Assembly (NCBI GenBank): GCA_018398765.1
Contig: JAHBMJ010004984.1
Location: 16,972 to 46,971, forward strand
Direction: 5' to 3'
Source of the DNA: Chromera velia
Lineage: Eukaryota > Sar > Chromeraceae
Length of the DNA: 30,000 nucleotides
Position 1 is the stretch's first letter; each line of letters opens with the position of its first letter. Under the pieces are notes generated by a model. The model searched no databases, was not told the origin of the DNA, and saw nothing but the letters and a program-made list of their open reading frames with translations. The position numbers and the translations under genes were made by a program. Below, in pieces: positions 9,602-21,662 of the stretch.

Positions 9602-10600
9602 GAAGGAAGCACGCAAGGAATGAAGGAAATTCGGGGAAGGGGAAGGCTTCCTCTCTCTCTGCATGTTCTCCGTCTGTCTGCAGAGCTGCGAAGAGAGAGA
9701 AGCAAAAGAAAACCAAGAGGCGGACGAGCAAACAAACAAACAAGCAATCAAGTAAGAAAGGAAGAAAGAAAAGAAGAAAGGATCAGACAAGGTACTGATG
9801 AGAGAAATCGAATCAAGGGAAACGCTCACTTGAGTCAGTGTCCCTCTTCCTCTTCTCTTCGGTTTTCTTTTAAGCTTCTCTTCTGGAATCCTCTTTGCAA
9901 TTAAACAAGCACAACACAACACAGCACAACGCCTTGGTTATGAACGAACGAACAAACGGGAAACGCCGGTCACGTATGCATGCATGCACCAAACATTCAT
10001 TCATTCATTCATTCATGGATTCAAGCCAAACATTCTCCTGGACTCTTCTGCCCACCTTCAAAACCGCTTATGCAGCAAACCCAACCTAACAGACGCACGC
10101 CAGCTAGAGGCCGGAAGACACTTTGGTCTTCTCTCCCTACCCCTACTCTGCACAAGCAGTACCTTCCTTCAGGTTTGCCCACCTGCATTCCCGTCTGCCA
10201 TGCATGGATGTGCCCAGCTTCCCTCACCTGTCTTTCACTATTCCCTCCTCTCTCTTTTGTTCCACGAGACCCCAGCGTTTCCTCCTTAATTAAAACAAAA
10301 CATTCGTGGAAGACAGACAGGCAGACAACTGCGACTCTTCACATCCAATCAGTGAAGAGACTTCTCCATCTCTGCCCGCCCAGGCAGACAGACAGGCGAA
10401 CGGGGAGATGGAGAGACAATTAAGGGAAGGGGTGGGGAACCTAGGTCTCGATACTTCTCCTTCTTCCCTCTTTCCTTTCTCGAGTGTTTCTCCGCCTCCC
10501 TTCTTTCTCTCTCTCTCACTACCGATGGCCTTCATGCACCGCTTTTCTTTTTGCATTCCTTCACTCATCCAGTCAGATCACTTCATGCACAAGACACCTG

Positions 10601-10604
10601 CACG

Positions 10605-10668
<64 letters not shown>
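10601..10668. repeat. (CA)n-(GA)n compound microsatellite
   Basis: A CA run to about 10638 is followed immediately by a GA run to 10668. It lies in the spacer downstream of the dehydrogenase gene. Confidence 0.95.
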
Positions 10669-10670
<2 letters not shown>

Positions 10671-11056
10671 AAGGAGCATTGGAGGGTCCATCATGCCACC
10701 GTTGCAACCAGATTTCAGAAAGTCAAAGGAGAAGAGGCAAACATTCATGCAAACAAGAGGTACAGGGAAGGAAGAGCTCCGTAAGTCCAATCGCATACAG
10801 AGCAACAGAGAGCAGCTTCAACGAATCTCTGCGTGCGTGCACAAAGAAGAAGCTATCCCTCACTCATTCATTGGATTCTCGTCCTCCGGGCATACCCGGC
10901 AGTTGGGACTTGCACCCCTGTGAGTGTCGGAATACCTCTTTTCCTTCTCAATTCTTCCTTCTCGTCCAGCACTTTCTTTTTCGCCTCCAAGGACTGAAAA
11001 CCTACTCTTGACCCACACAAGGAAGGCACTGACGGACCATTTATTCTTTTTCTCTT

Positions 11057-13269
11057 CTAGTCATCGCACACCTCCTTGATGGCCTCGAAGATCTTGTACT
11101 CATCCGGGAGATAGAAATGCTCGTAGATCAGGGGGAAGGGGGTGTCGTACCCACACACACGCTTGATCGGGGCCTCAAGCTTGAAGAAGCACCTGCAGGC
11201 AGGCACAAACATGATCGACAGGTCAATTGGCATGAATGTTTAAATAGATAAATATCGCTCTTTCTGGGTCTCGCGCTTGGAGGAAAATCTTCAGAAGGGA
11301 AGGAAGGTGTTCTGCCGAATCACAGAAGTAGCCACATTGGGAGACAATAGAGAGCTTTGAAAGAGCAATGCACAGTTGTTTCCTTTTGACCCATGTCTCT
11401 TTAGAAGGACGGACGCTCTGGCGGTCTCACCCACCTGTCTGCAACAGTTGCAGAGATTTCGGATGCGAACCCTCCTGTGAGTGGCGCCTCGTGGGTGACG
11501 ATCAGACGCTTTGTCTTGTTCACAGAACTGCAAGGGCCAGGAGGCATAGAGAGTGCTTTCTTTCTTCAATGCGACGGTTGGACCAAAAAAGGATGAAGAC
11601 ACAGTCAATTTGCCCCTAGCTCTAGCCACACATACAAAAAGAAACAAGGGCAGCAGAACTGAAAGGGGGAGAAGTCACGCTCTGTTCAACCCATACATCA
11701 TGCTCGATCTGCCTCTCTGCCTGACCGACAACTGACTTGACGACGGCGTGAACGTCCCATGGCATGATTGTTTGAAGGTCGATCACTTCTGTAGAGACGC
11801 CCAGCTTCTCCTCCGCCATCTCGGCAGCCTTGAGTGATCGGTGAACCTACAGGCGCACACCCGGACGCGCATAAATAAATTCATAGAGCAAAGAGATGGA
11901 TGGAGACGAGGGATCCGAGACAGACATTGACAGAAACCACAGTCTCGCACAAAGGGATAAGCCTGCATACCGCTAAACAGGAATCTCTGAAAAACGAGTG
12001 GGAGCAGTGGGTTCTCTCGTTCAGCTGGGTTCCGCACAGACGGTCTACGAAGCAGCGTCTGGCTTGCGGAGCAGAAAGAGAGAGAGAGGGGGGGGGGGAC
12101 TCACAGAGGTTCCCCACGAGACGACAGTGACATCAGTGCCTTCTCGAACGGTCTCGGCCTCGCTCAGTGGAAGCTCATAGTCCCCAATCGGTACCTGCAG
12201 ACGTACAGCCCCCCAGGACAGAGTTAGTTAAGGTGGGTGTTACACTTTATTCCAACATACACACAGGCATTCAGATAACACGTGCATGCCTCTCCGATCA
12301 GCATCCAGTTTGTTTGTCTCGCCAAATCAGGCGTTCGTTTTTTTGCCGAACTCTCTTCCACCTCACAAGGTATTTTCCACATGTCTTTGAAGTGGCACTA
12401 TAATAGATGTGTGAAGCTACAACATTGCACTACACGCACATGGCAGAGAAGCCATCGACGGCACATGCAGCCGCCGAAGCAAATAAAAGAAAGCTTCAGA
12501 ACAAAGAGACCTCTCTCGCTGCAACTGAGTACGAGAGGCACAACTTTATCCTCTACCTGAAGACAGCATACGTGGAGAGAAGATGACCAACCAGCCCAAC
12601 CAAGACGTTTGTTAAACCCTCATGCATACAGACGCATACACGGAGTCTTCTGCTGGCCTCACTGACCTACTGACCTGATCAACTGCAGCTCTGTACAAGG
12701 CTTTGGGCTCAAAGAACACCACGGGGTTCTTATCTCTGATCGAGGAGATCAGCAGACCCTGAGAAAAAACAGCAGGGGGGGGACGGAGGAACGAACACAA
12801 CAGTCTTTTTTGTGATCTTGCATGAGGGCCTGTCAATTCACGTTTCAGATTCCAGGCAGGACGCAGAGAGGTACGGGTGAACTGACGAGGACACCATGGA
12901 CATCAACAATAGATCATTCTTTGTCCTTCCTTCCTTCTCTGATGCAGTTTCTTTTTTCACTTCTGCCTCCAAGAAAGCAAGCCACAGGTAATCCAGAACG
13001 GAGAGAGATTAAACCATTCAGGAGCGATGCGCTACTCAGACCCACAATTGGGAATGTGGCCTTGTCTCGAGGGAAAGAAAAGGAAAGGCGAAAAAAGAAC
13101 GAAGAGAGAAGGAGAACAGAAAGGAAGTGGATGATCAAAAGAGGCCGACAGGAAGTGCCGAAAGGGGGCGAAAGATATGATGAACAGAAACAGAAATACA
13201 AAAAAAGAGAAAGGGAACCAAGGTAATCACGGGACAACCACAGAGCAGCCACAAAGAGAAAAATGAACA

Positions 13270-13307
<38 letters not shown>

Positions 13308-14498
13308 CACACACACGACAGACAGTAGAAACGCGAATGCACACGCTCGTACACACTAGGTGTACAAAAGCCGCTCTGACCTTTGCCTGGAAGGGCCCTC
13401 GTGGGACGACAATCTTCAATCCAGGGGTGTGTGCAAAGTAAGCCTGCATATGTATGCAGATCAATGGGGGGTGAAAGAGAACATAGAAAACCGAAACAGG
13501 GGCACTGGAATGTTTCTTTTTTCCCCTCTTATCCTCCCTTCCCTTGCTGAAGATAAGTGCCTCGTTGTACACCACTTCACACCTCCACCCACTGGACTTC
13601 ATCCCTCTGTCATTTCCTCCTCCGAACCGCATTCAAAGTATTCCCTCCGAACAAATGTCACCCAAACCTCCATCCCGAAAACAAACGTACCTCCCCGTGC
13701 CTGTAAAACCTTTCTGATACCGATTCCTTTCCGGTCTCGTCCCACCCGTCCTCTCGCACCATTCTACAAGGCAATAACCTTTCTCACTGACTGCCCGACT
13801 CCTTTGTACCTGCCGCACTTCCCCACCCGGTCCCACCCCATGATCTCAAGCACCCATACTCAGAGAAAATATGAGTGACGGAACTGGCAACCCCCCCGAT
13901 CCATCCCCCCTTTTCCACCCTTCCCCAAACTCACCTCAGGGCACTGCGAGTGATAGTGACCTCCGTGTCCTACTGCTCCCCAGGCAGAGCGGAAGGTCAA
14001 CGACCCGCAGTCCCATGCGCTTCCTGCTCTGTATCTGAACTTTGCGGCCTCGTTCACAATCTGATCGAAGGCAGGAAAGATGTAATCTGCAAACTGGATC
14101 TCTGCAATTGCCGTGTGACCCATGGACGCCATTCCGATCGCAAATCCCGCAATACCTTGTTCCGACAGAGGGGTGTTGAAGCACCTGTGAGAACCGAACT
14201 TTTCCCTCAGGTCAATGGAACAGCGGAACACACCCCCGAAAGCCACATCCTCTCCGAACACGCACGCTGTGCTGTCTGTTTCCATGGCAACGTGCATTGC
14301 GCTGTTAATGGAAGTGAAAAGGTTCATCTTCTCTGTTGGCCCAAAGTCGTTCTGCTTCGGGTGGGGAACGGTCATGATCGGAGGACCACTGCCGAACCAT
14401 CTGCTCCCGAGGGCAGGAAGGAGCCTCCGCTCTGCTGAAGAGAGCGAAAGAAGGCTCGAGCTGCCCGTCTGGAGGGCTCGCTGCACACCTCTGTGCAT
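11057..14498 (-). CDS. BCKDHB: Branched-chain 2-oxoacid dehydrogenase E1 subunit beta, mitochondrial (7 exons, 379 aa)
   Basis: Exons: 14498-13935, 13443-13381, 12758-12675, 12194-12105, 11846-11737, 11527-11435, 11192-11057. Introns are GT-AG, 209-622 nt; total 1140 nt ending in TAG. With the alpha subunit and thiamine diphosphate this protein decarboxylates the 2-oxoacids of valine, leucine and isoleucine in the mitochondrial matrix. The first ~50 residues are Arg/Ser/Leu-rich with few acids, as in a mitochondrial presequence. Family blocks seen in order: [131 protein letters not shown] and [30 protein letters not shown] and [17 protein letters not shown] point to the branched-chain enzyme rather than pyruvate dehydrogenase. 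Length is near the usual ~390. All catalytic-domain parts are present, and the gene looks functional. Confidence 0.95.
13267..13316. repeat. (CA)n microsatellite in intron 2 of the dehydrogenase gene
   Basis: A CA run with one short interruption inside the 622-nt intron between exons 2 and 3. Confidence 0.95.
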
Positions 14499-15157
14499 GG
14501 GTGCAAGAGAGGGAGGAAAGAGAGATACAAGGTCGATTGACTGATCAACTCAGAAAACGCGACCACGCGATCGATCCAACAGAGGGAAGCACAGGATCAG
14601 ACACCACTCACTGATCCACTCTTACTCTTTTCCTTCTCCTTTTCTTTTTTGGGCAAGAAACTCGTGTTCGGCAAGTGCACCAGATCCATCTGCTTGACTG
14701 TGCTGCATGGGCCGCTCTCATGCAGTGAGTTCCGGGCATAAAGGCCCGTGCCGGGGCCCACGGATGCCCACGGTGCCCCACCACTGGCTCGGCATGCCGG
14801 GGCATAATCCAAAATTCAAGCGGGCAACCATAATCGGCTTCATTTCAATGAAGCTGGCTGCATGCTTTGATTATACACAGCTATAGTGAGACCCCGAGGC
14901 GATGTGTTGTTGTAGTCATCTGCACGATTGAACGAGAAGAGCGGAGAACATTGAATCAGGTCGTGTAGATCCGCAGCTAGTGCACATCGGCTCATCATTT
15001 ATTCACCCGTTGCTGGATTTTGAACAACAGTTGTTACGTACAGGGTCTGGTCTTGAGGTTGCGTACTGTCCATTTGCTCGGCCCCCTAGCTTGGATCACT
15101 TTGTAACCCTATTCAGCCATCTACTTAGTTGATATCGAACAGCTGCCGGCAGTTAAA
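14499..15157. promoter_or_regulatory. Divergent intergenic region between the dehydrogenase and lipocalin genes
   Basis: This 659-bp interval separates two genes transcribed away from each other, so it must carry both promoters. It contains a GC-rich, partly self-complementary stretch at about 14740-14810 (CCGTGCCGGGGCCCACGG, CGGCATGCCG) and otherwise ordinary sequence. I see no canonical TATA or INR that I would defend. Confidence 0.4.
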
Positions 15158-16217
15158 ATGCCGTTCCGTCGCGTTGTTCCTCTGGCGTTTCTCTTGGCAG
15201 TGAATCTGGAGGTGAAAAACGCTTCTGCCGAGGGACTCTTTGACTGGTTGAAAGATCTGGACTTCTCCAAGGATCTCAGCCTTACAAAGGACGGGGACAA
15301 TAATTCCACAGAAACAAAGGACGCATACAAAGTGGAAAAGGGCGGAGACGAAATGATGAAACCCTCCAAAGAGGCGGACGAGAAGCCGGGGCCTTCCATC
15401 TTTGACTTCGGGTCCATCTTCAGTTCCCCCAAAGCCATCGACGACTTGGACCTCGACAGGTCACTGCATGTGCACATGATTAGTATACAGACTTAACTTG
15501 CTACATGTTCATGCCTTCCAGCTCATGCATGATTTTGATGCAGCCCCTTCTCGAAATTCAAGATCCCCTCCGATGCCAAGATGCGCGAATGACTATGCAA
15601 CACAAAGGCAGCACTTGGCCTCAAACCGTTTGAAAAACGCGAATTGTTGACGTGGTGCTCGTTTGTGCAGATACGCGGGCGTGTGGTACGAGCAGGCTTC
15701 CTCGTATGTCCCCAAGTATACATTTTCTCGGGGGTGTCTGTGCACGACTGCCACTTACACAGTGAATTTGACAGAGGAGAAGCCTTTCGTTGAAGTCCTC
15801 AACCAGTGTCTGAAGGAGGACGGCAGTCAGAGCAGAGCAGACGGACGTGCAGATCCTGTCAAACCTGCATCAGATAGAAAGACAAAAGGGCAGCTGCAGG
15901 TTTCCTTCGAGACCAGCGGATCAGATGACAAGAAGACAACAGAGGACCAAGACGGTTGGATTTCCCCTTTTGACTTTGCTAACCTCCTCTCAGGAGGAAA
16001 GGGAAACTACTGGGTGCTCTACACAGACTACGACTCTCTGGCTGTCGTGGGAGGACCCGATAAAACACAGATGTACTATCTTTCTAGAGACCCACAGGTG
16101 ACTGAGGAACAGTTCGCTTTCATGGACCAAGTCGCAAAGGATAACGGATACAAGAATGAAGTCTCTGGTCTCATTCGCACGGACCAGTCTGAAGAGACCT
16201 GTGGAGTGAGGCAGTAA
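15158..16217 (+). CDS. Secreted ApoD/Blc-type lipocalin (2 exons, 282 aa)
   Basis: Exons: 15158-15459 and 15671-16217, with a 211-nt GT-AG intron in phase 2. The N-terminus has a basic start and hydrophobic core (MPFRRVVPLAFLLAV) with a likely signal-peptidase site near ASA, so the protein enters the secretory pathway. Residues about 26-100 are a charged linker absent from ordinary lipocalins. The barrel begins at RYAGVWYE (G-x-W motif, Trp about 106), continues with CTTATYTVN, and carries the family's C-terminal block (GNYWVLYTDYDSLAVVGG, YYLSRDP, then a helix, then LIRTDQ). ApoD, bacterial Blc and plant temperature-induced lipocalins share these blocks and bind small hydrophobic ligands. 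An extra ~50-residue hydrophilic insert sits between strands (about residues 145-195). Paired cysteines (CLC, NQC, ETC) suggest disulfides. The ligand is not predictable from sequence alone. Confidence 0.92.
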
Positions 16218-16484
16218 AGAAGGAGGGCCTCCATACCTGGGCCTAGTGGAGACTTTATTCATTTGAGCCGATGGTTGAAGAAGAGAAAGATTTGATTGCC
16301 TCGTGTTGTCAGGACCCAGCAGCGGACCGGGTTCAGATTCAGACTTTTCTTTGTCGCAGTGCTTTATTCTTCACGAGGAGAGTCTTAGCGTTTGCCTGAC
16401 TTTTCCTTTCCCTTGTGACGGAGGGGCGGGGGCGCTTTTGTTGGCAGTCCCTGCTCATGCACAGCTCGACTGGTACACGCACGC

Positions 16485-16525
<41 letters not shown>

Positions 16526-17735
16526 CCTGTGAGCATACATGCGTGAAGACGGAGGGCGAGCATGAATAGATGCTTCCCTCCTGGTAGTAGTAGTGGTGTT
16601 GACCGGCTGGTTGCATCAGTGAGCGGACGGGAAAGGAAGGGGCTTTGGGGGGTCTAATCGCAGCTCTCGATCGCAGGATTTCTTTCTTTCCTCAAACCGT
16701 TTCTGTACAGACATATTTCTACGTATGTCTCCCCTCGCAGTCAATCTTTAGTAGTTCTCCTCTCTCCTGTACTTCTCTTTTTCTCTCCTCGAACTCACTC
16801 TAAAGGTGGTTCGTAGTTCCGGCATGTGGGTCGGAGTCTGCCTCAAGCCCGAAGCAAGAGTCGTGGTCTAAGGTCGTGTGTTCCCTTCACGTTACATTTG
16901 AATTGTTTCCCTGTATGCCCCCCAACGCGGTTCATCTTAGTTCACATCTAGGTCCCTGTGGTGTCACACTCCAACCTTCTTCTCTGAAGTTTATGTAAGT
17001 CTATGCCGTACGTTACTTTACGTTACTATACGTTACTAGCTGTGCGTTCAAACTGGAATCTACAAAAAGCTGCCAGTTAGCAAATATTGGAAGCAACACT
17101 GATTGTTGCAGTGCAACTAGACCTTACCCTAATATAAATGCTCATTGAATAATATTTAGTAGACCCACTGTGAACTTAGATTTCAACAAATAAATTTATT
17201 GAAAAACGCTATATAGATTATAATTGCTAGATTTATTGCTTGCGTTAGCCTCCGTATACCTGCGTGTCATTGGAGGGCTGCTCCGAGGGCATTCTGTGAG
17301 AAAAGACCTGGACATCACCTTAATTTCAAGCTCTGTCCAGAGATATTAAGCCATGCGACTCCCTGGAAGATCCTGGAGGGCGCTACTAATGTCACGTTAC
17401 CGCTTCTGCAGAGCAAATCGATTTATGAGTCACTAACCTCACTGCGTCATCAAGAGCTTTTTCCACTGTCAGAGTGTGTTTTTTTCCTTGTCAAGGTTAA
17501 GGGCTGCATGCGAGCTCGGAACGGCTCCACGAAAGCAGTTGCCTCTAAATTGAAAAATGATGCCGTCTCCGCCAACCAAAGACTACCTTTACCTTTCCAT
17601 CGCCTTTGAGAGTTTCTCCACAGAGGGAAGAAGCACGAAACCATGTATTTGATGCCTGCACTGCACCAGGAAATCCGTTCAGGCTTCCATTTCACGCTTC
17701 TTGCGACTGCTCACTGATATCCTTTCCTGTCCGAC
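16218..17735. other. Spacer between lipocalin and SET-domain genes
   Basis: This contains the lipocalin 3' UTR, a (GT)n tract at 16489-16522, three ACGTTAC-type repeats around 17008-17038, and an AT-rich segment at about 17100-17240. No coding signal was seen. The last few hundred bases should hold the SET gene promoter. Confidence 0.5.
16489..16522. repeat. (GT)n microsatellite
   Basis: An uninterrupted GT run of about 34 bases downstream of the lipocalin stop codon. Confidence 0.95.
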
Positions 17736-20588
17736 ATGGAAGACTTCGGGATTTTCGGAGATGTCACAGGGGAGACTGGGGTGGTAGACGGAGGGAAGAG
17801 TCTGGATATTCGAGGGAGCTCACCCGCGAAGCTTGCCATACCTTCCGTTCCCGAATTCGCCTTGCACCGGACCCAGCTTGAAACTCCTCTCCTTGTACCA
17901 AAATCCGTGTTAGGGCGGCGTCAATCGGACCCGTTTGGCATAAGAACTTCCGCTGGACCGGACGGTCCGCACAGCAGCCAAGTGGACATTGTGGAGACGC
18001 CCGCAGAAGACCCCTCCGACTCTCTCGCGGCAGCCTGTGCTCGTGAGGGGCCTGTGCGACTCCAAGATTGTGGTGCGATGGGGTTTGGTCTGGTCGCGTC
18101 TGAGAGGATTCAAGCGGGCACTGCGGTTTTGAAGGAGAGGCCGATGGCATGCGTGGACCTGAACTTTGGGGTTGAGGGGTCACTCGCACAGCGTGTGTAT
18201 AGACTCCTTCTCCCACACACAAAGAAATTGACACAGTGTGCTGATGCAAGCTTCTTCCCTTCCTCGTCCTCTTGTTCTTCTGTGTCTCCATCCTGCGATG
18301 TAGACGGCACCGCGGAGAGGGAGAAGCTCTTCAAAACATCCCCCCCCTACTTCCAGTGGGCTCTCTGGACTGCCGCCTTCCTCTGTTCCCCCGCGGAAGT
18401 CCAGAGAAGATTCTCCACAGAGATGGCGTCTGGGATCGCTCCCCTGAATCCAAAAAAGAGGAGAGACGGGGAGACGGAGACAGAGACGGACACGGAGTCA
18501 GAGGGAGAGGGGGGGATGGAGATGCGGCTGGAGGGTGAGGCCAAGGAGACGGCAAGGTGCGCTGGTCGTTTTGCTTCCTTCCTCAAGTCCCTCATGTGTT
18601 CTTCCTTTCTTGCCCTGGTGGAGGTGCCCGAGCTGGCCGAGCTAACGGAGGATCACTGGACAGAGGAACGCCTCACTCGCCTCTTCCTTGCGTACACCTG
18701 CAACGCCCACGGGTTCGGCAGGTCTGTGTGCAGAGTCCTCTTGCAAGACAGATCGGTTGCAGTATGCCTGTTAACTATTGATTTGTGTGTGTGATGATGA
18801 TGATGAGGGTTTTGTTCTCCAAGTCATCGTGAGAGATCTGGTTGTTTTCTACTAGGGTCGGATGCTCCATTTGGCTCCCTGCTGCTCAAGAGAAAGACCA
18901 GCGACGGGGTTAATCCTGAACGATCGCCAGGCTCTTTGGTAGTTGGATGAAGGGTGCACATTGCACCACTTCTTTCCCTGAAAATTCAACAGCAAGTCCA
19001 TCTGTTTGGCCCACCGGTCTTCCTTGTTTTGTTTTTTTTTGGAACTGATTGCAGATGTGCCGCTCTGTTCCGAGTCGGCAGCAAGATCAACCACGTGTGC
19101 GGAAGGCCGAATGTGAACTACAGGAGTTCCGTGGATGGAGATGGTAGGAAAAGGGGAGAGCGTGTATGTGTGTTTCTGCTTTGTGTGCTTTCTTCCTGTT
19201 TTTTGAAGTACTTGGTGCGTTGTCGTGTTCACGTGAGCATGTAGGAAGAAGACTGTAGGGAAGGAGGGAGGGGAGCGGGAAAGCGGGGAAAAGCGGAGGG
19301 CATCTGATTTCTATTCATATCATGCAGAGACGGACAGAGATGATGGATTGCATGGCATGTTTGTGTTTTGATACAGTTGTTTTACCGCGCCTTGATGTTC
19401 TCTAACACGAACTTTGTGTCCCTGTTTGTTTCAAATTTCAGGCATGTATTGCTTCCTGCTGCAAATGCACTTCCACGCATGCATGCAGAGAGTGTGGGGG
19501 TATGGTGGGCAACAGAGACGATCGAGGAGGGGGCCCTCTTGGAGACAGACTACCTGGAGGGCACTCCCTTTCTTTGCAGACAGGAAAGGAGGGGGCTGTT
19601 GAGGGAGAAGAAACTCTTCACTTGCAGGTCTGTGGAGCAACAGAGACATGCATGCACGTACACAGTGAGGCAGACGGGTGTGCAAACGTTATTGTACTAG
19701 GTGCGTGCATGGATGCATGTGTCCGTGTACAGTTCACGCAAGCAGGCATAAATACATTTTTTCTGGGACACTGAGGGGGGAAAAATACAAAGAAAGGAAA
19801 AGGGAGGAAGGCACAGAAAAAGAAAATTCAAACTGAATGGAAATCACCTTCCATGTCAGCACGGGTGTCTTTGTGAAGATTTGCGTGTCCGAAGTCGAAA
19901 TGGGTTCACCTTCTTGAGGGAAGCGGAGGAGACGGGGACTGTGTGAGGGCGAGTTGGGGTCTGAAGAGGCTATCGACTGTTAGTTGCAAGGTGCTCATCT
20001 GACGACATTGCTTCATGTCTAGCTTTTTGAAGTTTCAGCTCCTACTGAATTGAAATCTGTGGCTGTGTTGTTGTTGCGTGCAGATGCGTGGAATGCCGAG
20101 GTGAGTGCGGACACGGGAGGAAAGAATGCGACTGCCCGGTAGACCCCCTCCGGGCCTTTCCTTGCCTTTCTACTGGTTGTGGTCGGCCCGTCACGGAAAG
20201 GAAAAGAGTGCAAAAGAAAGAAGTCGATTCTGATTCTAAGGTTGGATCCGTCGTCTCGTCAGAGGCTGCTCTCTCCGGACGATGGAAGTGCGAAGGGTGT
20301 GGGAGAGAGAGGACCTCCAGTGAGCTCTTCGAAGCTTTGGGGCGACGCGCTAGAGTAGGGCAAGCAGGAGAAAAGAGAGAGGCACATTGGAAGGAGGGGT
20401 CTCTGAAAATTGCGTGGTGGTTTCTCCTCGAAGAGAGGAATCTGTTGGAGAGCTCGAGGAGCCCTATCGAATGGTCACCAGAGACTGCAGAGAGGAGCCT
20501 GAGAGACGCAGAAATGCTTGTTGGGCCCTTCCACCCAGCTGTTCTACGAATGAAGAAGAGACTTGGAGTTGAATTAGATGTGAATTGA
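17736..20588 (+). CDS. SET-domain protein, SMYD-like without MYND finger (4 exons, 572 aa)
   Basis: Exons: 17736-18721, 19055-19143, 19489-19627, 20084-20588; introns 333, 345 and 456 nt, GT-AG, phases 2, 1, 2; total 1719 nt. SET-domain proteins transfer methyl groups from S-adenosylmethionine to lysine on histones or other proteins. The SET fold starts at about residue 115 (AMGFGLVASERIQAGTAVL) and resumes after a ~190-residue insert with INHVCGRPNVNY (NH-C motif about 341-344), VWWATETIEEGALLETDYL (Tyr about 380), and the zinc-binding post-SET motif FTCRCVEC (about 403-409). More Cys pairs follow (CGHGRKECDC, WKCEGCG), then a helical C-terminus. The insert lies where SMYD proteins carry a MYND finger, but it lacks the MYND cysteine pattern and is partly acidic/Thr-rich. 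The first 100 residues look disordered. The exon 3 acceptor (CAG at 19486-19488) has a weak pyrimidine tract but is the site that keeps phase. Substrate unknown. Confidence 0.9.
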
Positions 20589-21662
20589 TCCCCATTCACG
20601 CCAGCAGCATGTGTGCATTGTGCGGTAGCGCTTTCAACGCCGTCTTTTCTGTTTTCATCGAACTTTTCACTTTTGAAAGGGCCTGGCAACAATGTCGCAA
20701 CTCTAATATATAATAATAATAGTAGTAAAAACTAAGAAAGCCACAAGTGACAAGTGACAAGTTCAATAATTATTTAAAACTTAATTGTCTACTGATACCG
20801 CGCAGCCGAACGGCCGTGCAAGTTACTATCCTAAATTGGTTATTCCTAACCGTATAGTGTAGCCTAACCTTGCTATGTTAATTACCTTGGTATGGGTTCA
20901 CCACTATAGTGACCGTTCTGTTAGCCGTTCTGGTTAAAAATCTGTTTTAGAATCGTGATGCTACTGGCTTTTAAACGATTTTATACCATGAATCAAACAA
21001 TACTGGCCTGGATACTGGTAAGCCGCTACTACCCTAGATGACAAAATTATTGAATAAACTTCATGTTAAAGAAATCGATTCAGAAAACTGGCTAAATTCA
21101 TTTAAAGGTAAAAAAAATACTTTTAGTTAGGGATAGCTATTGTATCGATATCGTATCGTATCGTATTGGTATCAGTATTGAAGTATTGACTATCGGTTCT
21201 TTCTCGAGCGGCCGAGTATCGGTTAGTATCGGCGTGTTTAGAGTTTGTGCATGAAGGACTAGCTAGGCTACTATGTGACAAGGCGCGCGCCGGGCTGGGC
21301 CTCGGTGCTCGAAGACCGCGCGGGCACGGCTGGGCCCAGTAACACGTATACCGTCCCTAACTGGCTCCATGCATGGATGAATGCGGAACCAGCTCCAACA
21401 TGCACTGAATTCAGCTTCAGCGGCCAGAACAGCCCAACTTAGCTTTAAGACAAGACTGCATGTACACTGCATCCGATCTAATAGAGCTTCATCATTTCCG
21501 TTTTCTGAACAAAACCGCTTCTGGACAACTAAAGCATCATAACAGCCAGAAGGAAAAAAAATAAGGTAAGGTGTGGGCGTATTATAAACGTCAGGCAGAT
21601 AGAAATTTCATCTCCTCAGCATACAGAGTTGGTTGACCCATTGTTGCCCTTTTAGAGTTGGC

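Larger units (their letters stand above)
9012..11056. other. Spacer downstream of the dehydrogenase gene; no confident gene
   Basis: Mixed sequence rich in purine or pyrimidine tracts and short tandem repeats (ATTC repeats near 9998-10015, a CA/GA tract at 10601-10668). Several ORFs of 70-200 codons exist but are low-complexity and resemble no family. The only stretch with some coding look is 9411-9601, described separately. Confidence 0.5.

Noticed and set aside
10306-10923. A 205-codon plus-strand ORF
   Set aside because: It reads through a CA/GA microsatellite as His-Thr and Arg-Glu repeats, has no family resemblance, and overlaps equally long ORFs in the other two frames.
13135-13632. 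A 165-codon minus-strand ORF over dehydrogenase exon 2
   Set aside because: Only the 21-codon piece at 13443-13381 is coding; the rest is intron, including a CA microsatellite read as Val-Cys repeats.
11057-14498. Pyruvate dehydrogenase E1-beta instead of the branched-chain enzyme
   Set aside because: The blocks [28 protein letters not shown] and [18 protein letters not shown] fit branched-chain E1-beta better.
14740-14810. A MITE related to the Tc1-like element, because CGGCATGCCGGGGC resembles its inner end
   Set aside because: The match is one short palindromic word; the outer CCGCATCAAAT ends and TA flanks are absent.
18854-19020. Extra SET-gene exon between exons 1 and 2
   Set aside because: Joining exon 1 (phase 2) directly to 19055 gives the continuous SET core; the intervening sequence contributes no family motif.
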